Shown: positions 10,348-22,147 of the stretch, one piece after another | Layout: every line of letters begins with the position of its first letter | Numbering within the stretch: the first letter of the stretch is position 1 | Assembly (NCBI GenBank): GCA_016647705.1 | Contig: CM028333.1 | Span: 7,452,616-7,516,615, forward strand | Direction of reading: 5' to 3' | DNA: 64,000 nucleotides | Source: Eucommia ulmoides | Lineage: Eukaryota > Streptophyta > Magnoliopsida > Garryales > Eucommiaceae | Made by a program: the position numbers and the translations under genes | The notes under the pieces: model-generated | The model's input: only the letters and a program-made list of their open reading frames with translations | The model's database searches: none | Told to the model about the DNA's origin: nothing

Positions 10348-11839
10348 GGAAAAAATACATTTTATACCTTCTAGGTATTGATATATTTCTAAATAGTCCT
10401 TTTTTGTTTGAATGTTTCATTTTAAACCCTTTAGATATCAGTACGTTTTTATTTGGTCCTTCCGTTAGAAATTATGTCAAAACTAACCGAATGTTTTGAG
10501 CAAATCTGTCATTTTATATTTTTTAAATATTTTTTCATATATTTTTTTTCTTTTTTTGACGTCTCCCTCCCTCCCTCCCTCTGTTTCTCTCTCTCCCTCT
10601 CTCCCTCCCTCCTCTCTCTCTTTCTCTCTCTCCCTCTCACCGTCGGCCCCTGTTACAGGGGTGGAATCACCCCGTAACAAGGGAACCACCCCTGTAAAAA
10701 GCAAGGGTGAAACACCCCTCTTACGGGGGTGTTTTCACCCCCTTAACAGGAGGAGTTGCTTTTGGTACTAGGCATACAAAGTTGCAAGGAAAGATCAATG
10801 AAAGTTAGAGAAGTACTCGGTTACGATTTTATAATTATAACTCTGAAGGTGATGGGAGAAATGCAAGTGAGGATAAACACACGCCCGTCAAAGATGGGTC
10901 CATCTAAGGGAAAAATTCAAAGGGAAAATATTAGAAAAGAGTTAAGGCATCGTGATGCATATGCGAAGATTGGGGAGCAGGAGCAAAAAGAGTGGCTCCA
11001 CAATGAGAAGCTAGCCATGGAGAGTAAAAAGAAGGAATCACCATTTTTAACAAGGAATGAGAGATTTAAAACTAAGCTATTGCGGAGGGTTATGCCGTGG
11101 GAAAAAATAGCAATTTCATGGGAAACATTTCCTTACTACATTCAGTAATTGTTCTCACTATTATCTTGCTTTTGTTTTCTTTGACATTGCAATATGGAAC
11201 TCTACTGATTCGAGCTTATATTCTTACAGTGAAAACACCAAAAAGCTTTTGGTGGAGTGTGTATCTTCCCATTTGAAGCATAAGAAGTATACTTCGGCTT
11301 ATGGTGGCCGCCTAACTTCTTCGAGTGGAAGAATATTGCTTCAAAGTATTCCAGGTTGACTATTGACCCATTATCCTTTTTAAACTTTTGGTTTTGTTAT
11401 TCAATGGTTGCTTTTGTTCATTTTTTTTTCCTTTGATGGAAGAGAGTAAGTGTTAGAATATATTATTTGGCAAGCACTGAGCTCTAACACCCCCGTTAAA
11501 GGGGTGTCCCATGCAACAGGGGGAACACCCCAATTGCATGGGGGTGTTTTCATAGGGAGGGAGTAAAGCTGAGGGAGGGAGAGAGTTGAGTGGGAGAGAA
11601 AGAGATTACGAATAAAAAAGGAAAAAGAAAAAAAAAAAAAAAGAATCATTAAAAAAATTAAAAATGTGTAAAAATACTATTTTGTCCTTATATTCCGTTA
11701 AATTTGATGGATTTTTTTTCATAGAATGACCATTTAAAAACATGCTGATACATAGAGGGTTTAAAATGAAATGCTTTAAACAGAAAGAGATTATTTAGAA
11801 ATGTATCAATACTTAGCGGGTTTAAAATGCATTTTTTCC
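10348..11839. mobile_element. Pack-MULE with about 200-bp inverted repeats
   Basis: The left end GGAAAAAATACATTTTATAC and the reversed right end GGAAAAAATGCATTTTAAAC start inverted repeats that stay alignable for about 200 bp. A perfect 9-bp target duplication TATATTTTA flanks the element (10339-10347 and 11840-11848), the mark of Mutator-like elements. Inside the TIRs are CT-rich tracts, GC palindromes such as CACCCCTGTTACAGGGGTG-like units, and a captured host-gene fragment (about 10768-11354). No transposase is present, so it is non-autonomous. It shares ends and structure with the element at 31162-32119. Confidence 0.88.
10768..11354 (+). pseudogene. Captured AAA+ ATPase gene fragment inside the MULE
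   Basis: Two exon-like pieces separated by an intron-like spacer resemble the region before the AAA core of large plant AAA ATPases of the FHA/ATAD1-like group (At4g02480/At1g02890 type, from memory). Piece one ends with PWEKIAISWETFPYY at 11097-11141; piece two (11230-11354) reads ENTKKLLVECVSSHLKHKK and continues to SSSGRILLQSIP. The spacer has a possible GT donor at 11147 and an AG acceptor at 11228-11229, so the copy was taken from genomic DNA rather than mRNA. Piece one seems to shift frame within 10815-10915, where another frame gives a more natural NSEGDGRNASEDK. No start codon, Walker motifs or C-terminus are present. I consider it a non-functional transduplicate. Confidence 0.65.
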
Positions 11840-11848
11840 TATATTTTA

Positions 11849-12217
11849 AAATAAAATAAAGATGATAAGGGTCCTTTTCGCTCTCAAAATTTTAAAATTA
11901 ATGTACAAAAACGCATTTTATATACGCATTTTTGTTCTCAAATTTTAAGAGTATTCCCTAAATTCCTCAAGAATCAAAGAAACAACAAAAATGTTGATTC
12001 CCATTCACCCCCACAAAACTATTTCCGCCACCAACTGCCTTCCATTACCATCCAGCTGGTTAAGAAAGATTTATATTTATTGTCAGACATTAAAAAAAAT
12101 ATTGCAATCAAACGTATTTCTTTGTTTCTATTTTCAATGAGAATTATGTTTCCTTTCTGGAGGATTTCAAGAAAAGAAATATGTTTAAAAACGATTATTA
12201 TCTTGAAATGGAGTCTT
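11849..12217. other. Intergenic AT-rich DNA
   Basis: No gene or repeat boundary is supported. Phrases such as ATGAGAATTATGTTTCC near 12138 resemble the ends of the element at 12221, so part of it may be a decayed relative. Confidence 0.35.
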
Positions 12218-12220
12218 TTA

Positions 12221-12951
12221 GGTGGCGTTTGGTAATCGTTTTTGTTTCCATTCCAGCAGTAGGATGGGATGGGATGAGAATTTTGTTTTCTTCTTGGGAG
12301 TAGAATTGCGTTTGATAACGATAATTTTTTTTTTTTGGTTTTGGGAAGGAAATGTGTTTGGTAACGATTTTATTCTATTTTTTTATTTTTTTTTTTCTTT
12401 TTCTTTCTGTTTTGGCCAGACGGCGGTGGCGCCGTCATTGGCCGGCCGGCGGTCCGGCGGTGGCTCCAGCGCCGGCAACGATCGCCGGCGGTCCGCGCGG
12501 TAGCTCCGGCACCGGCGACGACCGGCCGGTGGTGGCTCCGGCCGGAGATGACCGGATGGCGGGCGCCATCACCGGCGACGCCGCCCGGAAGGCAATGGCG
12601 CCGTCTCCGGCGACGGCGGGTGGGTGACAGTGGCCGGCCACCGGATGTGGCTGGAAAATTTCCGGTCGGACGGTGATCGGCGACGGTCGCCGGAGATGAC
12701 CGACGGCGGCGGGCGGACAGTGGTCGGCCGGCGATGAACAGTGATCATGTATTTTGGGAATAGAATGGGAATAATGAGAAATAACTTTTTTTTGTTTCTC
12801 ATTTCTTAAGAAAAAAGTTGACACAATTCTCAAATGGGAATGAAATGGAAACGGAAACATAAATTACCAAACGCTATTCCCAAACAAAATTCTCAAAAAT
12901 CTGGGAATGAAATGGAAATTACTGGAATGGAAATGGTTACCAAACGGGACC
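12221..12951. mobile_element. Harbinger-like element with GC-rich core
   Basis: The left end GGTGGCGTTTGGTAATCG and the reversed right end GGTCCCGTTTGGTAACCA are inverted repeats with further matching (TTTCCATTCCAG). The trinucleotide TTA flanks both sides (12218-12220, 12952-12954). The 731-bp element is AT-rich at both arms but its core at about 12416-12740 is very GC-rich and made of repeated CCGGCG, GGCCGG and CGGTGGC words. Frames across the core in both directions are compositional and I do not call them genes. Confidence 0.65.
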
Positions 12952-13011
12952 TTAATTTATGATCATTAGTTAAATGGGCGGTGGCCATTTTAATTTCATT
13001 ATTTACTCTTG

Positions 13012-13160
13012 AATTTTTTTTTTTCCCCTTTGATTATATGGTAAGATGTGTCCGGACCAACTTAGCGCACTTCAACTAAACACTTCCCCAGAACAATCTT
13101 AAGGACACAATCCCCCGCATCGGCCTATCCCCGCATCGGCCTGACACATTCAGGATATCA
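13012..13160 (-). mobile_element. SINE-like retroposon
   Basis: On the minus strand it reads GAATGTGTCAGGCCGATGCG, CCTTAAGATTGTTC, then GTGCGCTAAGTTGGTCCG and a poly(A) tail (T-run at 13014-13027 on the plus strand). A 17-bp GGCCGATGCGGGGATA-like block is duplicated in this copy (13112-13143). It belongs to the same family as the copies at 790, 5325 and 61310. Confidence 0.6.
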
Positions 13161-13589
13161 AAAATAATCATTTTTCCCCATTCTATTCAATCAGCAGCCC
13201 ATTGACACCAGAAATTCAGAATCAAATATCGAACTGGTCCCTTTGCTGCAGAACCATTATTGAAACGAAAATACCATAATTGAGCAGCAGCTTCATACAA
13301 CACAGATGAGATGAACTGGTATTTAGAAAATTTCAGCTTCATATTATTGTGTTCAAGGGTTTAGGGTTTAACATATTCTAAACAATCTCCATTAAACATG
13401 GAGGCCTACATCTTCTGAATCCCTAAAAAATGTGAATACAGAGAATCAAAAAAGGGCCAAACTATATGAACATAAACATATTTTAATAGACCCACAAAAA
13501 AATTATAACCTGGGGAGAAAAAATGGAGAAATTGAACTAAATTTATGGTACAATCTGCCAAAAAAGAAGTTGTGGATTTCAGGCCTTGG

Positions 13590-16500
13590 TTAAAAAATAG
13601 AACCCAATAGCCATAAATGCACGAGGAGCCAATAGGCGATAAGGCTTAGCCTCGCTCTGGGACGACTCATTAAGGCTCGACCACCCGATACCCTGAATAG
13701 ATTCAAAATTCGAATCATAATCATATTTCACTGGTATAAAAACAAAGATATTGATTTATGTATAATCTAATGTTTCTGATCATTACATTTCATCATGCTA
13801 TCATAAGACTCGGTATGTTTGGGCAAGGGATTTCTAGAATTTCTCCATTAAAATCTTTTGTTTGGCTACCCTTCAAAAGGGATTTGTAAAAATCCAAAAG
13901 ATTTCAAAATGGAATTTTAAGGGTCTACAATGACACTTCCAAATCCTTCAAAAACAGGTGTGTTTTGCAAATCTACCAAAGGATGGATTTGCCCTCAGCT
14001 TCTCTCTCTCTCTTAGAATAATGTTTTTTTTTTTTTTTAACTTAAATGATTTATTTGCTCCAAAAAACAATTAAGGAAATAAGAGTAAAATTTCTCGTCT
14101 AAACAATCTATAAATGATGGAATTTTAAAATCCCACATTCATAAAATTCAGATATTCATCATATCTTGTTTGGGCAAGGTATTTGAATAACGTATTTGAC
14201 TTCGAAAAGGAATTTGTAAAATTTTCTTAAGAACTTTGTTAAGAAAAATTTACAAATGCATTCCCGAAATCAAATTCCTTCCTCAAATACCTTACCCAGA
14301 TGCATCTGTAGAATGCGTTTGGGTGAGGTATTTGAACAAAGCATTTGATTTTGAGAAGGGATTTGTAAAATTTACTTGAGAAAATTTGTTAAGGACATTT
14401 TACAAATCCCTTTCTCAAAATCCGAGTCCTTCAAAAACGTCACTCAAACGCACCCTTAAGAAATTGATGCAAATTAGAAGCATTTGGAAAGAGGACAGTT
14501 TTTTATAGGACTTACCAAATTCCATCAATCCGGTCTGCAATCGTCTTTCCTTGTCTTGGAATCAGACCAGATGAAATGAGAGACTTAAACAAGTGACCTA
14601 CAATAAAGGAGTCAAACATTAGTCGCCATGTCTTGAAACTAACCCTGCAAGAAAAATACACAAACCCCAGAAAAACCGCACCTTTATCTTCATCATTTTC
14701 TTGATTCTTGATCAAACGATCAGATTCCAAGTCTATATTGATTAGGTGGTCACTTGATCCCTTTCGCAAAGTTCGAGCGTGAGCAGCAGAAGTAGCGGGA
14801 GGAATGGTTTTCTTTCCAATGGGTCCCTTCATGGAATTACAGTCATTTAGATTAGAAACATATAACTAAGGGAGTGTTTGGTTTCATGGAATTGGAGCCT
14901 CAGACAGAATTGGAATAAAAAATGAACGCATGCAGAAACTTGAAAATCTCTATAGGTTCGTTTCTAATTCCAATTCCAAGGCACTCCTTGCAACCAAACA
15001 CTACTCAAGAGAAAATGAGCAGAAATCAGTCTCGAAATCAAGCAAATTCAATAAATCACCCCGCCCGACGATTATATTTAAATATATGAGAAGTTGACTG
15101 CAATCTCAGCTAACAATCATCCTTATAAAGAGCCTAAAAGAAAAATTAGGGCGGATACTTGCATAAATGAATTTACTGATCCAGAGAGAACCGATAACCA
15201 TTTTTTTCCCACAAATTTAAGATGAAAAACAAAACTCACCACATCTTCGATTTCAGATATCTCTGACCGATTAGGCAAGGAAGGTGCTTCAAAGATGCCT
15301 CTTTCCATGACAGTATCTGATGAAGATGCACTATTTTGATTAGATTCTTCGAGTAATTTAATCCTTACTGATAATTCAGACACAACCGTTTGGGCGTCAA
15401 GCAACTTCGAACTAAGTTCCTGGCTTTTCGATTTTGAATTTTCGGATTCCAGAATAACCGCCATAGCCAACTTTTCTAGCACCATCAGTTGTCCATTCAC
15501 ATCAACTGATTTCTGACTTCCAACCAATTCCTCACCTCCCAATCTTTGAATAATATTCTCCAATCCTAATGATGTCTCGACCAATTCATTCTTCGCCTTC
15601 TCATAATCTTCGATTTCCTGCTTTAAATGTTGGATTTCAAGAACCTGCTCTGAAAGGGTCGAGTGCAGCTTTTGCTTCTCATCACAAAACAAGTTCACCT
15701 CATGCTGCAATCTCATAAAACTATCAACTATGTAAAAGAGCTTTTTCAAATAGGGTAAATCAGAGCCTTCTTTGTCTTCAATTTCAGTGTCTAGCAAATG
15801 GGTTTCAATCCCGTTTATTTTATCAAAGAGGGATCTCATTTGGGAAGCAGAAAGAATATCCTCTCCAGCCTCTGAAAGCGACAAGATAATTAGAATGCAA
15901 CATAGTATAGGCAATGCTACAAAAGACATTCTCTGGGCAAACCACGAGGCAAGGCGTAGTAGAAATATTCTTGGGCTATGGATAGGACGAATGCTCTTAG
16001 AGCGTACACCTAAGGCTTTTAGGCGGAACCCTAGGAGTAAAAATTGGGTAAAACCCAAGGCTTGGGTCGTAAGCCCAATGTATTTTTTCTTTTTTATTTC
16101 AATAAATTAAATGTTACTTAAAATTAAGTTATTTTAAGGTTTTAACTAAGGTTAGTATTTAACATAACTCAAGTTACTATTAAAAAATAACCCTAAAATA
16201 TAATCAAAAGTCTTCATCTTCCCTTATCTTCCCTTAGGGTGACTAAATAGATATTTTAGGCGAGAATTGAAATTGCATCTTTGATTATTTACATTCCATT
16301 ATCCTATAGAAATTGCCATTTTTTTACTTTGTTAGTAATTTAGCATAAATTTTTTATATATGTTGTCCATATTTTTTTTTGCCATCTTATATTTTCCCTA
16401 CAATTCTTTTTCTATTATTCGTAGGTACTTTTTAAATCTTAAACTTTTTTAAATATTATAAATTCATATTTCATGGGGCTTACGCTCTGCACGAGACAGG

Positions 16501-19500
16501 TTAAAACGCCAGTCTCACGCCTTTCACAACACTGAGTATAAGTTAAACACATGTAAAGAATACTTAAAACAGATTATTACCTTCTTGTTTCGTTGATATA
16601 GAGTACAATGATGACAGTTCTGCTTCTCTTTGCTTCCATTCATCCTCCTTTTCCTTAAAATCATCCAGTTTAAGCATCATCTTACTGCATAAGTCCTGTG
16701 ATTCCTCGAGATCAGTCTCCAATTTGGAAATTTTTATTTGGTTTAGACTCCTTTCTTCTTCGGATATTTTCAAATTAGTCCTTGTTTCTTCCAATTTATT
16801 CTGCAAACCTTCAATTGAATTGGCCAATACTTCCCTTTCCTTGTAAAATTTTTCATTTAGACTTCGGGCATTTTTAGCAGCATATAACAGCTTTTCAGCT
16901 GTCTTGACATATTTGCTGCTATCACCATTCAATTTTCCCAACTCAGGAACAGAACCAATTTCTACTGGATTGTTCTCCACCTCAAATTCCAATTCTTCAG
17001 TGGCATTATCACAAGCAGACAGCAAAATCTTAATATTGTTTTCCAGCATGACTATTTTACCCTCCTGAGTTTGTTTATCCATTTCCATATTAATCACTTG
17101 TTCCTTCAAAGATTTCATACTCTCAACCATAGCTATCACTCCGTCCCTGGTTGCTTGAAATTTCTCTAATAGAGCGGCAACCTTTTCATCCATGAATGAA
17201 GAAAACAATTCAAAATTATTGGCAAGAATCTTGTTTCTCAAATGGAATCCTTCCACTGTTTTAGAAATCCATAATGTGATACTCTCGGCATTTGCCTCAT
17301 TCACCTCGCCATTAGCCATTTCAAAGTTCACAACAGTTCTGACGTCAGCTGGGGAAGATTCCCACTCCTATGAATTGAGAAAAGGTGACAAAGGCTGATC
17401 AGATAAAAAAAATCCACATAGAAGTCACTCTTAGGGTGCGTTTGGGTAAGGTATTTGATTTGGAGAAAGGACTTGTTAAAAATTTATTAACAAAATTTCT
17501 TCTGAAAATTTTAGAAATCTCTTCTCAAAATCAAATGCCTCCTTCAATTACCTTGTCCAAGCGCACACTAATGGCAGGTTTGGTAGGTAGTAATGGAATT
17601 AGATTTTGATAGAATGAAATCAAAATTTGAATGAGCACCTCTTCAAAGATTTGGTTCCATTTCATCAGAATGCTATTCCATTACAACCCTCCAAACATGC
17701 CCCAAGGAAGAACATAATACAACAGAGAATCACATAATTAGGGAGAGGGAGAAGGAAATAGAGGAAGGATGAAACTTGTAGTGCTTCAAATAACATGAAC
17801 AACATTTGTATCCGGCCCCATGAAAAGCTTTTAAAACATTACCTCTGTGGTTGGATAAGTTTGCAGCATTTCAGAATCCATTTCAGCAAAATGATCCTTA
17901 ATGTCATTAAGAAGGAGATCCATATCTTTCAGGTTCTCTAACTTTTTCTCAAAGCTTCGAGTTAAAGAAGACAACAGAGTCTCGTCTTTCAAAAGCAACT
18001 GAAGACTTTTAAAGTGACCAGAAAGCTCCAGAACCCTATTCTCCATATTTCCATGGGTTCCAGCTAATTCTTGCATGCATTCATTTAACCTTGAATTAAG
18101 TGATGAAACCTCGTTTTCAGCTATTAGTTTTTCATCAACAAGATTTGAGATATTATTCTCTGCTTTCGACAAAGCATCCTCCAATGATTTAATAGCAGAG
18201 GAAGCATCTGCAAGCTTGCCAGCATGGAAATCGGCTTCTTCTTTAAGCATCTTTATCTCATTTTCCAAATCCACTCTGACAACCAAAGATTTCTCATTTT
18301 CCACAGTAATCAAAGAAACAGTTGCTTGCAATTGAGATAATGTATCTTCAAGGGATCGTATGGTGCTATAGGCCTCGTCAAGCTTCCTGGAATGAACCAC
18401 CAAATCCTCCTTCACCTTCTGCAGCTCCTTCTCAGTAGCAGCTCTGCTAACTTTAGCATCTTCTTTCTCAGTTAAGAGCACAGATATATTATTTTCAGCC
18501 AAAGCTAATGCATCTTCAAGTGATTTTCTGGTTGAAGATATGTCAGAAGCTTCATCAATGGCTTTCTGTAACTCCTGTTCAAGATTTGTTTTCACAATTT
18601 CTGTTTCTCTTTTTCCTTCAGCAAGCTGAGAGAGATTTTTATCGGCAAATGATAATTCATCTTCCAGTGACTTTACAATTTCGTTAGACTCAGCCAATTT
18701 TCTAGCCAAATCGTGGGCTTCATTATTTACTTTTCCCAACTCCTGTTCAAACCGAGCTTTTGCAGCTTCACATTCAGCCAAGTATTGTGCAAGGCATTTC
18801 ACCTTCTCCACCGGCTCTTCAAAAACTAAGTTAACAGGAAGAGGAATACCATCAATTAAATCCATCACCCTCTGTAACAAGTTATTGCTTTCCACCAAGA
18901 ACCGCTCAAAATGATCCCTTTCTTGCTTCATAGCAGAAACATCGGTTGACAGTAAATTAATCTGATCCCTGTAGTCACTAGATGACGATTCTAGCTTCTC
19001 TAACTCAGTTTTTAACTTCTCGATTTCAGCATTTTTTCCATCCAGAAGCTGTCTCAAGTTTTCCCTCTCTTGAACCAGTCCCTTGCCTTTCTTAACTGCC
19101 ATAGATAATTTTTCACGTATCAGACCAGCTCTCTCCTCGGATCGTTCCAGATCTTTCTGCAAAGAGCCCTTCTCGTCTTTCAATTCATGAAGTTCTTTAG
19201 ACACAATTGCTAATTCATTCAACAGTCGATTTATCTCTGACCTATCCAGTATATCTTCTCCTGTAATTAGCTCATACAGCGCGAGCTCTTGATTTCTTAC
19301 ATACAAGAGAGACTGAATTTTCTCAAAGATTTCTGCTTCAACATTAGAAGATTGAAGAGAATCACGGGCTTCTTCCTTAATTTTTGCAAAGCACCTGTCG
19401 ATGATCATGGACGTGTCATCTTCCCGACTGTCTATTGCAATTTCAGATGCCTCTAGCAACATATTAATCATCTTTTCCTTCTCCATTAAAACTTCATGCT

Positions 19501-21527
19501 CCTTTTTAACAATACTTTCATATTTTCTTGATAAATCTTCAAGCTCCTCCTGAAGATAATCATTTTTCTGTGTTTCTGACAAAAGTGACGTGGTGAGGCG
19601 ACCAATCTCAATTTCTGCCGCTTCTCTTGTTCCAGCTAGTTCATCCCGCAACCTAACCGTTTCATCTTGAGCCATACGGAATGATTCCACAAGCCAACTG
19701 CATCGAGATTCCAAGTCGGACAATAGAGCCGATTCTGGTGCATCAATTGACGATAGAACATCTTTCAATTTCTGAAACTCCATGGCAACACTCTGCTGTT
19801 CATTTTTTCTCTCATGCACAAGCCATCTCAGTCTGTCCACGATATCCAATGTCTGAACCTCCTCGGCTAAAAGAGTTTCAGACATGATTTCTTCACAATT
19901 CTTAAGAATAATGTCTCTTTCCGAAAGAATAATGTCGCTTTCCGAAAGAGCTTCCTGCAACGAAGCAGCCAAATTTTCAGTTCTGACAAACTCATTCTCC
20001 CTTAGTTTAGCAGCCTCAAGGTAGCTCGACTTTTCTTGCAGTTCAAGCAAACATTTTTCAAGCTCACCTGTTTTATCAGCAAGCAACTGCTTTAGTGAGT
20101 CCCGTTGTTGAACCAAAGCCTTGCCTTTTGTCACAGCCATGCTTAGTTTCTCTTTGGTATTAACACACTTTGTCTTCTCCTGTTCAAGCTCAACCCTAAG
20201 TTTGCTAATTTCAGCATTTGCCATCTCTTTCTGTTTCTCAAGTTGTTCCGCCAGTTGCCTGCATTCATCTTCTACATGGCTTAGCTTACTGTACAAGTCT
20301 ACTTCCTTTTGTTTAGCCTCAACCAACTCTTTACGAGCAGTGACCATTATCGACATTTCATCTTCCACATGAAAATCCGGATTAAGATCAGCCAAACACT
20401 GCCTAAGCATGTAAATTTCTGAAAGAAACCAGTTGTATTTCTGAACTAAAAATGAAGTGCCTTTTTCAACCTGTGATATTTTTCCAGTAACGGGTTCTTC
20501 AGACAATTCAATGCCCAGAGAAGCTAATATTCTGTCTACAACAAGCTGAATCTCAGGCAAGACTTGTAAATATGGAGAAAAATTCTCTTGTAATGAAGTC
20601 AAGTACGAGAAAATAACGTCCCTTGATACAGAAAGTTCATCGGCTCTGGCACTGAGATACTCAATCTCTTGATCCTTCGCATACAAAATTGCATGGAGTT
20701 GTCCGATAGTATCCTCATAAGTTGACTGCTGATCCAGAGGAATTTTAGACGAATGCACCTGTGCCCCACCATCGGATACATTAGAATGAGTGATCGAGAC
20801 ATCATCGTTGTCCTCAAACCTATGCGGGGTGTCTGAAGCTTCTGTTGCTTCCTTGTTATCGAGATTTAGCTCATCTGGGCAATCAACAAACATGTCTTCT
20901 TTCAACGCATCCTCCGATGCTTTTACATCGTCCTGTTTGTCTTGTTCAGAATCATCATCCATGTTTTTGTTATTGTGGTCGACATAATCCACCAGCAAAG
21001 AACTGGGTTCCTGCAAATGGTTTTTATTTAGCAGTTAGCTCACTGATGTAGTCTTGAGTGGCAAATTCAGCAAATATCAACCACCGAATATTCTAAATAA
21101 CATATGAAAACAGTCAAGATATTTAGATTAGTTTAAGAAAATAACACATAGAACAATCCAAAATGAACATGGGATTCACGAGACTTATTCAGAACAACAT
21201 TTTTCATTTTTTCAGGTACTTGGCCATTTTTCACACAAATCCAGATAAAATATTCATCTACCTAAATTCAGACGGCCAAAAAATCAAATAATATCCTATG
21301 GTTTTACCGTTAAAAACATCAAGCGAACAGCTTTCTGGACTGTTTCTTACCCGGTCGGATACTGTTTCCACTGGCATCGAAACCTCAGCTCCATGAAAAC
21401 CGTCTTCACTTTCCGTCACCGGCAGCAATTCAGGTGGAGATTCCACATGGATGACTCCATCGGACTCGCCATTTTCTCCAGCTGAAAAACCTCCCAATAC
21501 CCTTTCTGAATCATTGTTTTCCGACAT
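13590..21527 (-). CDS. TNO1: TNO1, TGN-localized SYP41-interacting coiled-coil protein
   Basis: TNO1 is a large tail-anchored tether-like protein of the trans-Golgi network; in Arabidopsis it binds the syntaxin SYP41 and supports vacuolar trafficking. I read seven coding exons: 21527-21351, 21010-17843, 17367-16581, 15871-15240, 14826-14682, 14597-14516 and 13692-13590. All junctions are GT-AG with matching phase, giving 1697 aa against about 1807 aa in Arabidopsis. Almost the whole protein is heptad-like coiled coil; two copies of a KEKLSMAV.KGK.LVQ.R motif lie near residues 345 and 690. An acidic N-terminal region precedes it. The last exon is tiny but essential: it encodes the C-terminal membrane anchor (about residues 1678-1697, LSLIAYWLLVHLWLLGSIF), after the conserved LIPRQGK..ADRIDGIW segment. 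No premature stop is seen. Several introns carry MITEs. Confidence 0.93.
13805..13980. mobile_element. Possible MITE in TNO1 intron 6
   Basis: GGTATGTTTGGGCAAGGGATT and inner GGGATTTGTAAAAATCCAAA resemble the family at 14162 and 14313. The right inverted repeat is unclear, so this may be a fragment. Confidence 0.35.
14162..14310. mobile_element. MITE in TNO1 intron 6 (copy 1)
   Basis: The left TTGTTTGGGCAAGGTATTTG and the reversed right end (GATGCATCTGGGTAAGGTAT) make inverted repeats that continue inward through GGAATTTGTAAA and its reverse complement. The element is about 150 bp, without coding capacity. It abuts copy 2 almost head to tail. Confidence 0.65.
14312..14458. mobile_element. 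MITE in TNO1 intron 6 (copy 2)
   Basis: GAATGCGTTTGGGTGAGGTA at the left pairs with AGGGTGCGTTTGAGTGACGT read in reverse from the right. The interior (GATTTTGAGAAGGGATTTGT) matches copy 1 and the copy in intron 2 at 17433. Confidence 0.7.
14870..15006. mobile_element. MITE in TNO1 intron 4
   Basis: GGAGTGTTTGGTTTCATGGA with GAATTGGAGC on the left and, reversed from the right, AGTAGTGTTTGGTTGCAAGG with GGAATTGGAAT form inverted repeats. It is about 135 bp and non-coding. Confidence 0.6.
17433..17572. mobile_element. MITE in TNO1 intron 2, same family as 14312
   Basis: GGGTGCGTTTGGGTAAGGTA and the reversed right end TAGTGTGCGCTTGGACAAGG are inverted repeats of a 140-bp non-coding element. Internal GATTTGGAGAAAGGACTTG matches the two copies in intron 6. 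Confidence 0.7.
17574..17703. mobile_element. Second MITE in TNO1 intron 2, different family
   Basis: GGCAGGTTTGGTAGGTAGTA with ATGGAAT on the left mirrors GGGGCATGTTTGGAGGGTTG with TAATGGAAT from the right. It lies directly next to the element at 17433. Confidence 0.65.
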
Positions 21528-21595
21528 TCGATCAATCGTAACCTAGTAACGGTAATTCTGCTATCTTTTTTCACGCCACGCGAAATTATTCAGAT

Positions 21596-21834
21596 CTGAG
21601 GAAAGAAAAAATTAGACATTACTCAGCACCAGTCAGTAAAATCGTAAAATATAATCAAATTCAATATCGAAACAATAATCCAATCGAAGCAGTTATATTA
21701 CTATGGATTCGGTGAAATGATGCTAAAACGGAGAGAATTCAAACAGCCGAATCGATATTCATGCCAAACTGATTAAAAAACACAGAATCAGAAACCTAGG
21801 AATCGAATCATGCGAGAAAGATGAACAGATTTAC
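21596..21834 (-). other. Intron in the TNO1 5'UTR
   Basis: On the minus strand a donor GAG|GTAAATC lies at 21835/21834 and a strong acceptor TTTCTTTCCTCAG|ATCTG at 21596/21595. The sequence between is AT-rich; the exon side from 21595 to 21528 leads into the TNO1 ATG with no upstream open frame of note. The intron is inferred from splice signals only. Confidence 0.55.
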
Positions 21835-21835
21835 C

Positions 21836-22147
21836 TCTTCAATCATATCCTATGAAGACAAACGACTCGCGAGGAGGAGGAGGGGGATCTGGGAATTGAT
21901 GCCCGCGAAGAACAGTAAAATTGCAACATCGCTTGAAGACGTTACATTTGCTGGCCCGTCTACTCCACCACACCCAACACGACGTCGTTGGGGTTGGCGA
22001 TACCGATACGGACCCGTTTGCATTGGTTTCGTGTCATTATTTCATTAGATTTGCCTCGTGAAATGTAAGGTTGGACTCGGCAGCACCTTGACTTTTTGGG
22101 TCAATTTGTAATTTTATCGCGTGATTCTGTATGTATATTTTATTTTT
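21836..22147 (-). promoter_or_regulatory. TNO1 first 5'UTR exon and promoter region
   Basis: The interval upstream of the 5'UTR intron holds an exon-like GC-richer stretch (to about 22010) and then AT-rich DNA up to the MULE-like end at 22148. No decisive TATA box was seen. The promoter is therefore short before transposon sequence begins. Confidence 0.35.

Noticed and set aside
12352..12860. Long GC-rich open frames on both strands.
   Set aside because: They arise from repeated CCGGCG-type words in a transposon core; peptides are Ala/Gly/Pro/Arg low complexity in every frame.
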